A model generated the notes under the pieces. That model was not told where the DNA came from. It saw nothing but the letters and a program-made list of their open reading frames with translations, and searched no databases. 33,837 bases of DNA. It comes from a virus. The DNA lies in IMG/VR virus record IMGVR_UViG_3300030202_001841, positions 1 to 33,837 of that record; one strand, 5' to 3'. This document shows, one piece after another, positions 14,404-24,070 of this stretch; the first letter of the stretch is position 1; every line of letters begins with the position of its first letter. The translations under genes and the position numbers were made by a program.

Positions 14404-15720
14404 TTATTTAAATGATTGTGTTGCTTTGTATTTTCTTAAATCATTAGGAGATTCTCCATAAACTTTAGCCATTAGTCTATCTATCAAAGGTGAATTATTA
14501 CCTCTTTGTAATTGTTTTACTAAAGCTGTTATATCTTCTTTATCCTTGCCTTCTTCAATGGCGGTAGCCGTAAGCCCCTTACCAACATATTCTAATGCAT
14601 AAGTTCCATCTTCAGGACCAGGTACTATTTGATAATTTTTATTAACTATTTTGTTATTAAAATCACGTAACACTAAATTTATAGATCTATTAGGCGGCAC
14701 ACGCATCCCTTTGGTTGTATCATTTTTTAATAAAATATTTTGCATAGAACTTCTAGCCGTTTTTAATGCATTTTCTGCTTCTTGATCTTCTTTACCAATC
14801 TCCTCTATTTGCTTTTTTCTATATTCAATACCTAACTCTTCTGTTTTACTAATACCTTTACTTATAATTGATGGAACAAGCAGGTCTCGGTAATATTCTT
14901 TTAAAGCGTCGTCTCTTTCTTTATTAAATGCTTCTAAGTTTTCAGTTGCAATTCCACCACCAATATAATTAGTATCTGTAATCTTCCCGTATTTACCTTT
15001 GCCTTGTATTTTATTTTTATAAGTCCAATGGGCTGAAGGATGCGAAATTAATTCCGTATTAATGTTATTGTTTATTATTTGATTTATACGGTCCTGACTT
15101 AATTTTCCCCCTAAAGTTTTAGACTCTGATGCAATTGCTTCTTCAATTCGTTTTCTTGCGTTTGAATATGTTTGAGAATATTCTGCTTCAGAACCAACTA
15201 CAGGTTCGTTCTTTTTCATTTCCGCCATTATAACAGAAAGCTTAACACCATTTAAGGTTGGGTCATTATCTTTATCTAAAGCATATTTAGGATTATTTTC
15301 AACTGAATCTATATATTTCATCATTTCCGGGTTATCTAATTCAATTTCCCCCTTCTTAACTTTATCAACTAATTGAAAAAAATCATTACCAAATTCAGCA
15401 TTTTGTTGAAGTTTTCTAAGTAGCATTGCTTGCTTTGCTTTACTTTTTTTATCAAAAAATTCAGAACCCACATCTTTTGTTACCATGTCTCTCATTAAGT
15501 CTTGATAACCATCGCTTAAATATTGGTATTTCGCTAAATCTTGCTCTGTTGTCAAAATCCAATTAGCATTGGATTCATCTCTTCTTATTTCTTCTTTTTC
15601 TCTATCTTGTTTAACTTTTTCAATAGCGCCGGCTACTTGTCCAAATCCTTGTTGGAAAGCTTTTACTCCTGCCGTCATATCCTCGACGATACCGTACTGT
15701 TGTGGATTTCTATAACTCAT
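14404..15720 (-). CDS. Probable internal virion protein, 438 residues, helical
   Basis: Located between the Gly/Ala-rich core protein and the giant ejection protein, with 6 and 10 bases to the neighbours. It begins MSYRNPQQYGIVEDMTAGV and is almost wholly helical, charged and coiled-coil rich (FQQGFGQVAGAIEKVKQDRE, RRDESNANWILTTEQDL, KKQIEEIGKEDQEAENALK). No signal peptide, enzyme motif or membrane span. By position it corresponds to the middle internal virion protein of T7-like phages (gp15), but I see no sequence resemblance that proves it. A lack of Cys and a high Lys/Glu content fit a structural protein. The virion role comes from the block of morphogenesis genes around it. Confidence 0.6.
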   Translation of the reverse strand: MSYRNPQQYGIVEDMTAGVKAFQQGFGQVAGAIEKVKQDREKEEIRRDESNANWILTTEQDLAKYQYLSDGYQDLMRDMVTKDVGSEFFDKKSKAKQAMLLRKLQQNAEFGNDFFQLVDKVKKGEIELDNPEMMKYIDSVENNPKYALDKDNDPTLNGVKLSVIMAEMKKNEPVVGSEAEYSQTYSNARKRIEEAIASESKTLGGKLSQDRINQIINNNINTELISHPSAHWTYKNKIQGKGKYGKITDTNYIGGGIATENLEAFNKERDDALKEYYRDLLVPSIISKGISKTEELGIEYRKKQIEEIGKEDQEAENALKTARSSMQNILLKNDTTKGMRVPPNRSINLVLRDFNNKIVNKNYQIVPGPEDGTYALEYVGKGLTATAIEEGKDKEDITALVKQLQRGNNSPLIDRLMAKVYGESPNDLRKYKATQSFK

Positions 15721-15730
15721 ATTTTATTAT

Positions 15731-16582
15731 TTAATTAGGGCTCTCATAACTAGCTGGCGAGTTTATTAAATTTTGATAAAAATCAAAATTACTATTTGTT
15801 TTATAATGATACCCATAGTTTTGATTTGGTGTTGCGTCTAAGGTATTATTGCCACCGCTGGCATTATTCTTTCCCGCCCCAAAATTGTACATTAAATTTT
15901 TACCAAAACTTCCTTTGCCTTTATTTGGACCAAATAATCCACCACCGAGAATACCAGCAGCACTTCCTAAAGCGGAACCAAACATAGATCTAGCTTGATT
16001 GCCATAAGCAGCAGCCTGTTGCCTAGCGCCACCAGCTTGCGCGGATAAACGGTCTAATTGTATGTTGTCCCTAGATTCTTGTGCATTGAATTGGAAAGCC
16101 GCCCCTTGAGCTTGCGCACTTTGAACCCTTGCTGCTTCACTCATTCTCATTTGTTGCATTCTTTGTTCTCCTTGAGCTCTTAATCTTGCATTTTGTGCCT
16201 CTTGTTTTTCTATACCAGCCGCAATCCCAGCTTTTGATCTTGCCGCCGCTTGTGCTAAAGCTGTAGCGCCCCCTGCACCTGCGCCCGTGGCTCTTAATGT
16301 ATCTAAGGTAGTGGCTAAACTAATATCAGCTTCAGCTCCTTGTATTTCTGCGGCTTTTGTTGCCACTTGTAAATTAGTAAATGGGTTTGAAATCATCCCG
16401 CTTAAATCTTTAACGTTTTCGTAAGGATTTATAACTTGTTGTCTGTTGGCTTCAAAAGAACGTATTTTAGCTTCAAACTCAGCTGCTTGTCGCCTAGCTT
16501 TTCTAGCTCTTTTCCTAGCCCCAAAACCTCCAAAGATATTACTTATAAGGCTTACACCGGTTCCTATTAATGCTAAACTCAT
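15731..16582 (-). CDS. Internal virion protein, gp14-like, Ala/Gln/Gly-rich
   Basis: 283 residues. It starts with a glycine-containing hydrophobic helix (MSLALIGTGVSLISNIFGGF) and a basic patch (ARKRARKARRQAAEFEAKI), then long Ala/Gln/Arg helices (GGATALAQAAARSKAGIAAG, ARLRAQGEQRMQQMRMSEAA) and a second Gly-rich hydrophobic part (MFGSALGSAAGILGGGLFGP). The end is Asn/Gly/Tyr-rich. This plan (short membrane-active N-terminus plus long Ala-rich coiled coil) is that of the smallest ejected core protein of T7-like podoviruses (gp14), thought to insert in the host outer membrane. The sequence match is by composition and architecture only. It lies directly upstream of the other two internal virion genes. 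Confidence 0.65.
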   Translation of the reverse strand: MSLALIGTGVSLISNIFGGFGARKRARKARRQAAEFEAKIRSFEANRQQVINPYENVKDLSGMISNPFTNLQVATKAAEIQGAEADISLATTLDTLRATGAGAGGATALAQAAARSKAGIAAGIEKQEAQNARLRAQGEQRMQQMRMSEAARVQSAQAQGAAFQFNAQESRDNIQLDRLSAQAGGARQQAAAYGNQARSMFGSALGSAAGILGGGLFGPNKGKGSFGKNLMYNFGAGKNNASGGNNTLDATPNQNYGYHYKTNSNFDFYQNLINSPASYESPN

Positions 16583-16591
16583 ATTTTTATT

Positions 16592-17857
16592 TTAATTTGA
16601 TGATAATACCGTTTCAGATGAAACAGCAAATAATTCTTTTTTCGATGTTTCTGCCGTCTGTGTTTCAAAAATAGATGACATATACATTCCTTTTATTCCC
16701 GATATAGCTTCTCCAAATATTACTTCATTTTCGTCAATATCTGAATTATTCTGCAAATATGACATATATTTGTTTTCTTTTTTGTTAAAAGATTGAATAC
16801 CAGGTAAATCATAATCTAAACTACTATTGTAACTGGCTATATCGTAAGCTTTATCTGTGTACAAACTATCGTCTGTATCTGTTTTTATATTATTAACTTT
16901 CCAGCCAGTTGACCCTTCATAAGATAAATTTTTAAATATTTTAACTGCAGATGGAGTGTTATTTAATATTAAATTTACTTTAGAAGTGTTGCTAACATTA
17001 TAAAAATTATTATAATTTGTAGTTTGATAATGTTTATAAATATTAGGACCGTTGAATGTGTATAATATATTTTTTAATGTAAATCCAGCGTTAGGCTTAT
17101 AAGTATAAAAACTTGTCCACCCTTTAGAAGACTCATCGTAGCCTAATGTATAATATGTCGAATCATTTTGTAACGATAATACATATTGATCTTTTACATT
17201 ATCGTATATACCAATTACTTTATCTGCTGTTTTTAAATTGTCTTTAAACCAACTTCGCATACCGTAATATGATATTTCAGTATGTCCATCTCTCGTTAAT
17301 CTTACAACAACTCCTCTTTTTTTATCAGCAAAATATTTCATTCCGCCTTTTATTGCAAAGCTTTCAGGATTTTTACTAATGCCATATCTTCCTAAAAAAG
17401 GTATTACTTGGCCAATAACTATATTACTTAAAGATTTTATTGAACTGCCTTCAGCTGTAAAAACAGCATCTTTATCTATTAAAGCCCTACTTACTTTATC
17501 TTCTTGAAAAATTAAAAGATTGGTATCTTCAGCATGTAGCTTTTGTATACTGCCCTGTGAACTATCAACTGCTTTAGTATTTGATTTACCTATACTAAAT
17601 TCATTTAATTTATTTATACCTGTTTTTGAATTGTAAATACCAGAATATATTAAAGCATTTTTTCTTCTTCTTTCAGCATAATTTTCGTCAGTAGCAAAAG
17701 CTCTAGTAGCTAATTCCATAGATTGATTATTAAAACCGCCTTTTATTCTGGATTCTTCAATATGAAATTTTCTGTCAGTTGTGCTCCCTCCGGGGGTATT
17801 AGGACCGGGCTTTATAATAAAGGTGTTAAAATAACCTATTTCTTTTGCTATTCCCAT
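16592..17857 (-). CDS. Tail structural protein, 421 residues, beta-rich, unassigned
   Basis: This follows the 1,066-residue nozzle-type protein after a 30-base gap. It begins MGIAKEIGYFNTFIIKPGPN and continues with many short alternating strands and Tyr/Asn/Ser-rich loops (VVVRLTRDGHTEISYYGMRS, YVLSLQNDSTYYTLGYDE, KNLSYEGSTGWKVNN). Repeated 'strand-turn-W/Y' units look like propeller blades, a fold used in podovirus nozzle (gp12-type) proteins. It could have been one protein with its upstream neighbour that is here two genes; the order and small gap would allow this. No enzymatic motif, signal or transmembrane segment. Role: part of the tail tip or neck, confidence moderate. Confidence 0.55.
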   Translation of the reverse strand: MGIAKEIGYFNTFIIKPGPNTPGGSTTDRKFHIEESRIKGGFNNQSMELATRAFATDENYAERRRKNALIYSGIYNSKTGINKLNEFSIGKSNTKAVDSSQGSIQKLHAEDTNLLIFQEDKVSRALIDKDAVFTAEGSSIKSLSNIVIGQVIPFLGRYGISKNPESFAIKGGMKYFADKKRGVVVRLTRDGHTEISYYGMRSWFKDNLKTADKVIGIYDNVKDQYVLSLQNDSTYYTLGYDESSKGWTSFYTYKPNAGFTLKNILYTFNGPNIYKHYQTTNYNNFYNVSNTSKVNLILNNTPSAVKIFKNLSYEGSTGWKVNNIKTDTDDSLYTDKAYDIASYNSSLDYDLPGIQSFNKKENKYMSYLQNNSDIDENEVIFGEAISGIKGMYMSSIFETQTAETSKKELFAVSSETVLSSN

Positions 17858-17887
17858 GTTTTAAATATTACATGTTTTACCACATCT

Positions 17888-20800
17888 CTAAGGTTGACAA
17901 GATCTCGAGTTGTTTATTGATTGTACAACTCCACCACTATGTCTAACGTTAGCATACAGTCCCTGATCAAATTGCCCTCCTATAGGTTGTGTTAGTATAA
18001 CGCCAAAGAATGTAGAGCTTAAATTAGAATTAGTATATATTGTGTCACCTACTGCTATCGCATCTGGTCCCGCAAGTTGAGGTTTAGTTATGTATAACGT
18101 TTGTGTTGATGGTTGACATAACCCTGGCGCTGTTGTGGATACTGATTTGCTTACTAAAGTTCCTGGCACTATTGTTACATTTACAGTGTGTTCATCAAAT
18201 GAAGGTGCAGAGCCAGTGTGTCCAGCGTCTGTAACTTTTATTTTTACATTATAAACATTGTTTACAGTGCTTGTTGCCATATAGGTATTCAATTGAAGTT
18301 GTCCGGGAGTTGGGTTTCCAGCATCTCCTGTGTTTGTTATAGTAAATAAATTGCTACTGGTTACGTTTGAACTATTCAATAAAACTTCTTCTATGCTATA
18401 CACCAATCCCAAAGTGTCTCTTGTTGTATCTTTACTTCCATTTTCAGTGCCATTAGCTGCATTAAAAAATCCACTATTAATACTATAATGTAAAGCGTTT
18501 GAAAAAGTTGGGGCTGCATTTGTAAGTGTTAAAGTTAAATTACCTGTAAATTGTTCTCCATTACTGTCTGTTACCGTTATGGATGCATTGTAAGTTTCTC
18601 CGCTACTTCCATAATAAAATACAGGATTAGTAACTCTAAGATTACCTCCATTTATATCAAAATTATTTCTTAAATCTGTATTTAAATCTGATTGAGCAAA
18701 AACATTATTTAAAACAAACGTTAAACTTGACATTGCACCACCAGATGAATTTGTAGCGCCTAAGGCACCAATAACTGTATTAGCAACCGCTCCTTCTGAA
18801 AAAGTAGAAGACGTAATAGTTAATGCAGCTGGTCCGCCAGTGTTCCCTAAAATTTGTGTATTTAAATCTGAAACTAACCCAGATAAGGATGTTTCATAAT
18901 ATATATCTAAAGCAGATTGTATTGGTTCGGTTTCAAAAATTGATAAACCAAGTGTACCTAAAAGATTTAATGGTTGTTGATTTTTTGGGCTACTGTTAAC
19001 GTTAATAGATTTACCATAACCATCCGGTAATTCTGCTAATAAAGGATTTTTACTATAATTATGGAAAGGTAAATAAGTGTGACCTGTTGCTTGGTCAGCT
19101 CCAGTTTGAGTAGTGTCAAATAATTCTAAACCATGATCCATAGCAGTACCTATGCTTATAACATCCACCTTACTTTGATCAGAATTGTATATGTAAGGAT
19201 CCGAATTCGTACCAGCTGGGGTTAATGAAGCATCTATTATAACTGGGAATAACGAGGCTTCACTAGCGCTTGTAGTTTCATCAACAACACCGCCAACACC
19301 TGGTTTTTTTGGTACTTTATTTATGTTGTCTCCATGTAATACTAACCACGTTCTTTTATCCGTATCGCTAAAATACAAACTCGAATGAGCGGATTGCACA
19401 TTTGAATCTGGTATATTGTCTATAGCGTGAGGAGCGTATACATTATAATATTCTTGTTCTGTTTGTTTTACAACAGCTTTCCAAGAATACCAACCAAATT
19501 CATTAGTTGACGTATATTGATCTGGTATTATATCGTTAAACTCAATTCTTAAAGCATAACCAGCCCAACTTCCAGGATCACCAGTATGTACTGGCACTCT
19601 TACTGAAGATTTGTTAGTATCAGAAGGTAAAATAACAGGAGATTGTCTACCATATTTATCGGAAAGAACTAATCCTACTTGATAAGTACGTCTTGATTTG
19701 ACGGATTGATATGGGTATTGTATATTTAGGGTTCCGGTAGATGATCTATTAGCGTAGCCAGCTTCAAAATCTATAGATGGTAAATTATAGTTTTCTTGGA
19801 AATTACCGTAAACTAATCTACTACCAACTATTTCTTGGGCTTTTGCTTTTCTAGGAACGTTATCAAAAACTCTAGTTAACTGATCTTCTGGTAAAGTTTT
19901 AAAAGGTAAAGTTAACTCATAGTTATAAGTAAACAAACTTCCCACAACACCGTAGGAAGCATTGTTAGTAACATCAGCATCTGTTAAAGATATTTCTGCA
20001 ACTGCCTTAATACCCGGGTTGTCTGCTTCTTTATAAAGTATTTCAATTTTATTTATACCATAATCAGAAGTAACATTTCCTGATGGCAAGCTAACTCTTA
20101 ATTGAACTCTACCAACATCATTTATCATAGAATCAATTTCAGTTGTTGAAGCTGCTGAAGATATTTGAGCTGTAGTTAAACCAAGTGACCCGTTGTATGT
20201 TTTAGGTATGAAACATGTTTGTGTAAAAGGCGATATAACTGAATATTCCCCATCTTCAAATTTATACCTATACGCAAACTTTATAAATTCTTCTTCTATT
20301 CTATCCTCGGAATTTTTAAAATTTAACGTTGCACCGTCAGCTACCGTTACAGATTTACTAGTTGTTAAAACTTTAGATGTAGTATTAAAAGATACAACTA
20401 AAGTGTCATTTGGCACACCAGTACCCGTTACTATTTGCCCTGGGTATATATCATAATTAGAATTATCAAGGGTAACACTAGCAGCCCCGTTAACAGCGCC
20501 ATCAACCGTATCTGTAGTTGTTAATTTTTGTAATCCAGTTTGGCTTAATGTAGGATGCAAAACTTCAGGTGCATTGTATGGGTAATATTTAGCAACGCTG
20601 ATTTTTGCCTCTGAATTATAATAAGAGGCATTTCCTAAGGCCTTTGTTATATTTATTTTTCTTGGTTGATTATTATTGTCAGTCCAAAATAATAAATCAT
20701 CAATTATATTAACACCTGTAATTAAATGGCTAGTACTAAAATTTAAAAAATTCGATGCATTATTTATTATTGGTATTGGCGATGAAGTATCGTTTGTATT

Positions 20801-21088
20801 ATGATAATATATATTATCAGAAACACCGCCACCACTAACAAAATAAAAAACCCTATTGCTACCGTTAGATTGCGATTCTGATTCAGCTATATATCCAATA
20901 ACTTCTCCACTATTTATATTACCAATTTTGGAATTACCTTTTATATTTTGAACAACGCCAATATCAGAACCATCAGATTTGGTTATATGAATATTTTGTG
21001 CGTCTACGTATTCACCATTGGGTATTAAACGTGCATCTAGATCTTTATTCATTTTACCTTTTAAAAAGGTATTTTTGATTTCTGGCAT
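17888..21088 (-). CDS. Tail nozzle / stabilization protein with inserted Ig/cadherin-like domains
   Basis: 1,066 residues. The start MPEIKNTFLKGKMNKDLDAR is followed by LIPNGEYVDAQNIHI and GVVQNIKGNSKIG. It matches the N-terminal pattern (F-x-x-G-x-M-x-K-D-x-D-x-R, then N-I-x-x-x-x-x-x-G) of the large tail stabilization or tubular B-type proteins of crAss-like and related podoviruses. The middle 200-740 is beta-rich with long insertions. Residues about 750-975 form two repeats with cadherin/Ig-like strands (ITVTDSNGEQFTGNLTLTLT and VKIKVTDAGHTGSAPSFDEH), an accessory adhesion-type module. A C-terminal domain with C at 'GLCQPS' and the final 'SCQP' follows. The longest beta structural gene here, probably the tail nozzle that contacts the host surface. 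Assigned from N-terminal pattern and location. Confidence 0.65.
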   Translation of the reverse strand: MPEIKNTFLKGKMNKDLDARLIPNGEYVDAQNIHITKSDGSDIGVVQNIKGNSKIGNINSGEVIGYIAESESQSNGSNRVFYFVSGGGVSDNIYYHNTNDTSSPIPIINNASNFLNFSTSHLITGVNIIDDLLFWTDNNNQPRKINITKALGNASYYNSEAKISVAKYYPYNAPEVLHPTLSQTGLQKLTTTDTVDGAVNGAASVTLDNSNYDIYPGQIVTGTGVPNDTLVVSFNTTSKVLTTSKSVTVADGATLNFKNSEDRIEEEFIKFAYRYKFEDGEYSVISPFTQTCFIPKTYNGSLGLTTAQISSAASTTEIDSMINDVGRVQLRVSLPSGNVTSDYGINKIEILYKEADNPGIKAVAEISLTDADVTNNASYGVVGSLFTYNYELTLPFKTLPEDQLTRVFDNVPRKAKAQEIVGSRLVYGNFQENYNLPSIDFEAGYANRSSTGTLNIQYPYQSVKSRRTYQVGLVLSDKYGRQSPVILPSDTNKSSVRVPVHTGDPGSWAGYALRIEFNDIIPDQYTSTNEFGWYSWKAVVKQTEQEYYNVYAPHAIDNIPDSNVQSAHSSLYFSDTDKRTWLVLHGDNINKVPKKPGVGGVVDETTSASEASLFPVIIDASLTPAGTNSDPYIYNSDQSKVDVISIGTAMDHGLELFDTTQTGADQATGHTYLPFHNYSKNPLLAELPDGYGKSINVNSSPKNQQPLNLLGTLGLSIFETEPIQSALDIYYETSLSGLVSDLNTQILGNTGGPAALTITSSTFSEGAVANTVIGALGATNSSGGAMSSLTFVLNNVFAQSDLNTDLRNNFDINGGNLRVTNPVFYYGSSGETYNASITVTDSNGEQFTGNLTLTLTNAAPTFSNALHYSINSGFFNAANGTENGSKDTTRDTLGLVYSIEEVLLNSSNVTSSNLFTITNTGDAGNPTPGQLQLNTYMATSTVNNVYNVKIKVTDAGHTGSAPSFDEHTVNVTIVPGTLVSKSVSTTAPGLCQPSTQTLYITKPQLAGPDAIAVGDTIYTNSNLSSTFFGVILTQPIGGQFDQGLYANVRHSGGVVQSINNSRSCQP

Positions 21089-21091
21089 GTA

Positions 21092-22231
21092 TTAGTGTTT
21101 AATAAATTTTGATTTACCTCTCATTACCTGTTCTAGTTCACCTAATTTAAGGCTAGATAATCTTAATTTAGCATTTCTTATTGCGGCTCTTTTTTCTTTT
21201 CTGAATCTATTTATTATATACTCAGGAAAATTAATCATAGAGCTTGCTATTCCGTATGTTATGTATTTGTATATAGCGTCTTCAGCAAATTTATGTATTT
21301 TCATTTCATCATCTGTTCCTAATCCGTCTGAAATATACTTTAATGTTACGATTTGCCCAGATAATTCGCTTGAAAAACTAATTTTACCATTTAACTCATC
21401 TATTACAAACACACCGTTTTCTTGCGTTGTTTCAGGATTTGATCCTTTTCTTCCGCCATATGAAGTTATTTTTTGTAAACCAACGCTAGTATCGTAACTA
21501 ATATCCTCATCTGCAAAATTACCTGATATTTTTCTATTATCAAAAGATTTAAATCTATCATCAACTACAGGTGTACCTGTTAATAAAGAGCCGTCAGCAT
21601 CAAATAAATAACCGTAATCATCATCTTGAAGTATTGACTCAGATGGTTTTGAAGTGTACCTTGCAGGATATACGATATGTTCAATACCTACATCATCTAT
21701 AAAAGATATTCTTACATAATGGATATAGTCTTGTGGCATTGGTATTGATAAACTTGTGCCGACCTCTATTTCTTGTATTTTTTCCGTTCTTGAAACGTCG
21801 TAACTAAATTCCTGTATTCCTCTTTTAGCATGAAATACAACATCTGATTTTTTTACATTTGATATTAATTTACCATCCCCAACAAATGCAACCATATAAT
21901 TGTTTATTGCATCTTCTAAAGATATATACCTGTATCCTCCAAATCTATTTAAAACACCTGCTGGTTTAATTTCTACAATTTTACCAGCTAAAGGAGCACC
22001 ACTGTTCGCAAGGACATCTGAATTACTAACGTTACCAGAAAATGTAACAGTAGGTGAGCTATAAGAAAAGTTATTAGTGTTTATTTCTTTACCGTCTACA
22101 AATACAACAACACTTGATGGAATCGATTCAAAAGCCGCCGTGGTTAATGTAAAAGCTGTTTGCGAACCTGTACCAATAAAACCTTGTGATTTATTGTAAT
22201 ACGATTGATGTGTTTTTGTAATTAATCCCAT
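21092..22231 (-). CDS. Conserved neck / tail connector structural protein
   Basis: 379 residues. It has an inserted Gly/Ser/Thr beta module near the start (GFIGTGSQTAFTLTTAAFES to about 95), then GYRYISLEDAINNYMVAFVG, SYDVSRTEKIQEIEVG, IPMPQDYIHYVRISFIDDVG, GKISFSSELSGQIVTLKYIS, and the helical end AEDAIYKYITYGIASSMINF followed by RAAIRNAKLRLSSLKLGELE and GKSKFIKH. I recognise this order from a protein very widespread in uncultured marine podoviruses and crAss-like relatives, where it sits between capsid and nozzle genes. The C-terminal helices (A-K-L-R-L-S-x-L-K) recall T7 gp11-type adaptor proteins. It probably forms the ring joining portal and nozzle. The insertion near the N-terminus is absent from the versions I recall. 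Confidence 0.7.
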   Translation of the reverse strand: MGLITKTHQSYYNKSQGFIGTGSQTAFTLTTAAFESIPSSVVVFVDGKEINTNNFSYSSPTVTFSGNVSNSDVLANSGAPLAGKIVEIKPAGVLNRFGGYRYISLEDAINNYMVAFVGDGKLISNVKKSDVVFHAKRGIQEFSYDVSRTEKIQEIEVGTSLSIPMPQDYIHYVRISFIDDVGIEHIVYPARYTSKPSESILQDDDYGYLFDADGSLLTGTPVVDDRFKSFDNRKISGNFADEDISYDTSVGLQKITSYGGRKGSNPETTQENGVFVIDELNGKISFSSELSGQIVTLKYISDGLGTDDEMKIHKFAEDAIYKYITYGIASSMINFPEYIINRFRKEKRAAIRNAKLRLSSLKLGELEQVMRGKSKFIKH

Positions 22232-22236
22232 TTATT

Positions 22237-23235
22237 TTAATTTTCCAGTTGTATTATTTTATTTTCTTCATTACTCGCCACTTGAATAACTGTTGGATCT
22301 TTTATTATTACTCCAGCAAATCCTAATATTTTAATTATTAAATTAACTTCGTCTGATTCATGTAATTCAAAATCAGTTGAAGAATTAGCAGAATATTCAT
22401 AAGAACCATTATTAGAATTTTTTGAGTATCCCCAATAAGGCTCATTTGGATTTTTTATATAATCCAAAGTAAGATTTTCACCAACTAAACTTATAGGGCT
22501 TATATGTATACCATTGTAGCCTCTGTAATATACAGGGTAAGTTTTAGATGGGGTGGTAAGTTTTGATGAATTAACATAAGTATATTCGGATTTACCGAGT
22601 TCATCAAAATTAACAGATCGATTTGATCTTGATATATTTATAACTCTATACAGGTCTTCTGGCAATAACACATTACCACCTATAATGTCAGTACTTTCTA
22701 TTGGAAAAGTGTAAGGATTGTTAGCGCCGGTCATAGACGATTGAGGTATTGTAATAACATCCCCAACTGCATATCCTGAACCGCTAGCGACAGTAGTAAT
22801 AGTCGTAAATGAATTTGTGCCAGCAACAACCGTTACTGTTAATCCACTACCGCCACCCGTAGTTGTTGTAGCTAAATTAGAATATGTACCAGCAGTAACT
22901 TGGGTAGGTATGCTAACACCTGTTGTAGTTGTTCGCACTCTAACATTAACCCCTTTTTTTATTGCACCTGTACCTGTTATAGGCAATTCAGCTTCTTTTG
23001 AAAAAATATCAATTTTTTCTTTTATAATTTTAGGAATATTTGCATATTCACTATTTGTTATATTACCTTTTTCTTTATTTAAAGCTTTATTATAATCAAA
23101 AAATGCTTTTTCTAATAAATCGAGCTGCACTTGTCTTCCGATTCTATTAAATTGATCCGGTGTTAAAAAGCCTCTACCTTCTTTATTCATTATTGAAAGT
23201 ACGGTTCTATATACTTTATTTACTGATATTGCCAT
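22237..23235 (-). CDS. Structural head-tail protein with an inserted Gly/Thr beta module
   Basis: 332 residues. The helical start (MAISVNKVYRTVLSIMNKEG, FNRIGRQVQLDLLEKAFFDY) and later part (LPEDLYRVINISRSNRSVNF, LTLDYIKNPNEPYWGY, then helices ending ASNEENKIIQLEN) look like a head-completion or adaptor protein. Residues about 100-178 are a separate module: VTAGTYSNLATTTTGGG, then SGYAVGDVITIPQSS. This Gly/Thr repeat, with a strand ending in G-Y-x-V-G-D-x-I-x-I, is frequent in marine phage structural proteins and seems transferable. It lies immediately upstream of the neck protein (5 bases). Function is otherwise unassigned; the virion role is inferred from context. Confidence 0.6.
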   Translation of the reverse strand: MAISVNKVYRTVLSIMNKEGRGFLTPDQFNRIGRQVQLDLLEKAFFDYNKALNKEKGNITNSEYANIPKIIKEKIDIFSKEAELPITGTGAIKKGVNVRVRTTTTGVSIPTQVTAGTYSNLATTTTGGGSGLTVTVVAGTNSFTTITTVASGSGYAVGDVITIPQSSMTGANNPYTFPIESTDIIGGNVLLPEDLYRVINISRSNRSVNFDELGKSEYTYVNSSKLTTPSKTYPVYYRGYNGIHISPISLVGENLTLDYIKNPNEPYWGYSKNSNNGSYEYSANSSTDFELHESDEVNLIIKILGFAGVIIKDPTVIQVASNEENKIIQLEN

Positions 23236-23256
23236 TTATATTTATTTATATAATGA

Positions 23257-23280
23257 TTAAGCCGCTTATTTGCGGCCTAA
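23257..23280 (-). other. Stem-loop in the gap after the 261-codon capsid-proximal gene
   Basis: In the 59-base gap between genes, the minus strand reads a nine-pair stem (TTAGGCCGC with GCGGCTTAA, one G-T wobble) closing a six-base loop. It is GC-rich against an AT-rich background. The tail is AT-rich but lacks a clear T run, so it may be a weak terminator, a processing site or an RNA-stability element. Confidence 0.45.
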
Positions 23281-23294
23281 CCACTATAAGCATT

Positions 23295-24050
23295 TTATTT
23301 TAATTTCTTTTCAATAGTTTGATAAACCTCAACACCTTCATCTGTTTTAAACCACGCAGCTAATGCTGAATACGGGTTTTCATCAAATGGAACTGTTATA
23401 AGTTTTCTTCCTGTCGATGCCCAAGTAAATGTTCTTTGATCGTTTGACAAAACTATAATACCATTTTCTGCTGCTTTTATACCAACATTTCTAATATTTA
23501 TGTTTTCGTCATTTGCTAGTTCTAAGAACAATTGAGGATTGTTTCGAGCAAATAATAATAAATCTCTTTTAAGCTCCTTAGAAGTCATCTTAGATACCTT
23601 ATCGCCCAATTCTGTTCTCAAAATTGCTTCAGCGTGATCAACATCTATGCCTTGTGCTGTTGTTAATGCTTCAATTTCTAATTCAATGAAATCAATATCA
23701 TCTTCAGCTATTTTAACAGGGTTGTGTTCTATAAATCTATTCCCTAAATCGGGGTGCATAGATAAAAACTTTTGTAAAGTTTGTTTTTCTTTTGGAACGT
23801 ATAAATTACCATCTCTAAAAATAATATGTGATAATCTTTGCGGTCCTTTCATTTCATCTACAAATACTGTTTTTTGATTTTCACAGTATTTAATTTCTCT
23901 TTCATATCCTTTTTCTTCGTCAAACCATAGTATACCTCTTGATTTTACCATGTATACTATTGGCGTTTCGTTTATACACAATTCGTATATTTTGTCTTTA
24001 ATTTCCCATTTAGGCGCAACTTTAGTTGCTTTTTCTTTAATTTTTGCCAT
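23295..24050 (-). CDS. Phage protein of unknown function next to the major capsid gene
   Basis: 251 residues, starting at ATG 24050 (MAKIKEKATKVAPKWEIKDK). A more upstream ATG at 24080 in the same frame adds ten hydrophobic residues out of line with this protein, and it would place the start inside the terminator tail, so I reject it. The N-half is a compact mixed domain (YELCINETPIVYMVKSRGIL, EREIKYCENQKTVFVDEM, IIFRDGNLYVPKEKQTL). The middle and C-half are helical and charged (KVSKMTSKELKRDLLLFARN), ending AAWFKTDEGVEVYQTIEKKL. I do not recognise a catalytic site. Related proteins follow the capsid gene in marine podoviruses and crAss-like phages, which suggests a head-completion or decoration role, but this is context only. 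Confidence 0.6.
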   Translation of the reverse strand: MAKIKEKATKVAPKWEIKDKIYELCINETPIVYMVKSRGILWFDEEKGYEREIKYCENQKTVFVDEMKGPQRLSHIIFRDGNLYVPKEKQTLQKFLSMHPDLGNRFIEHNPVKIAEDDIDFIELEIEALTTAQGIDVDHAEAILRTELGDKVSKMTSKELKRDLLLFARNNPQLFLELANDENINIRNVGIKAAENGIIVLSNDQRTFTWASTGRKLITVPFDENPYSALAAWFKTDEGVEVYQTIEKKLK

Positions 24051-24070
24051 GATATAATATAATATAATTA

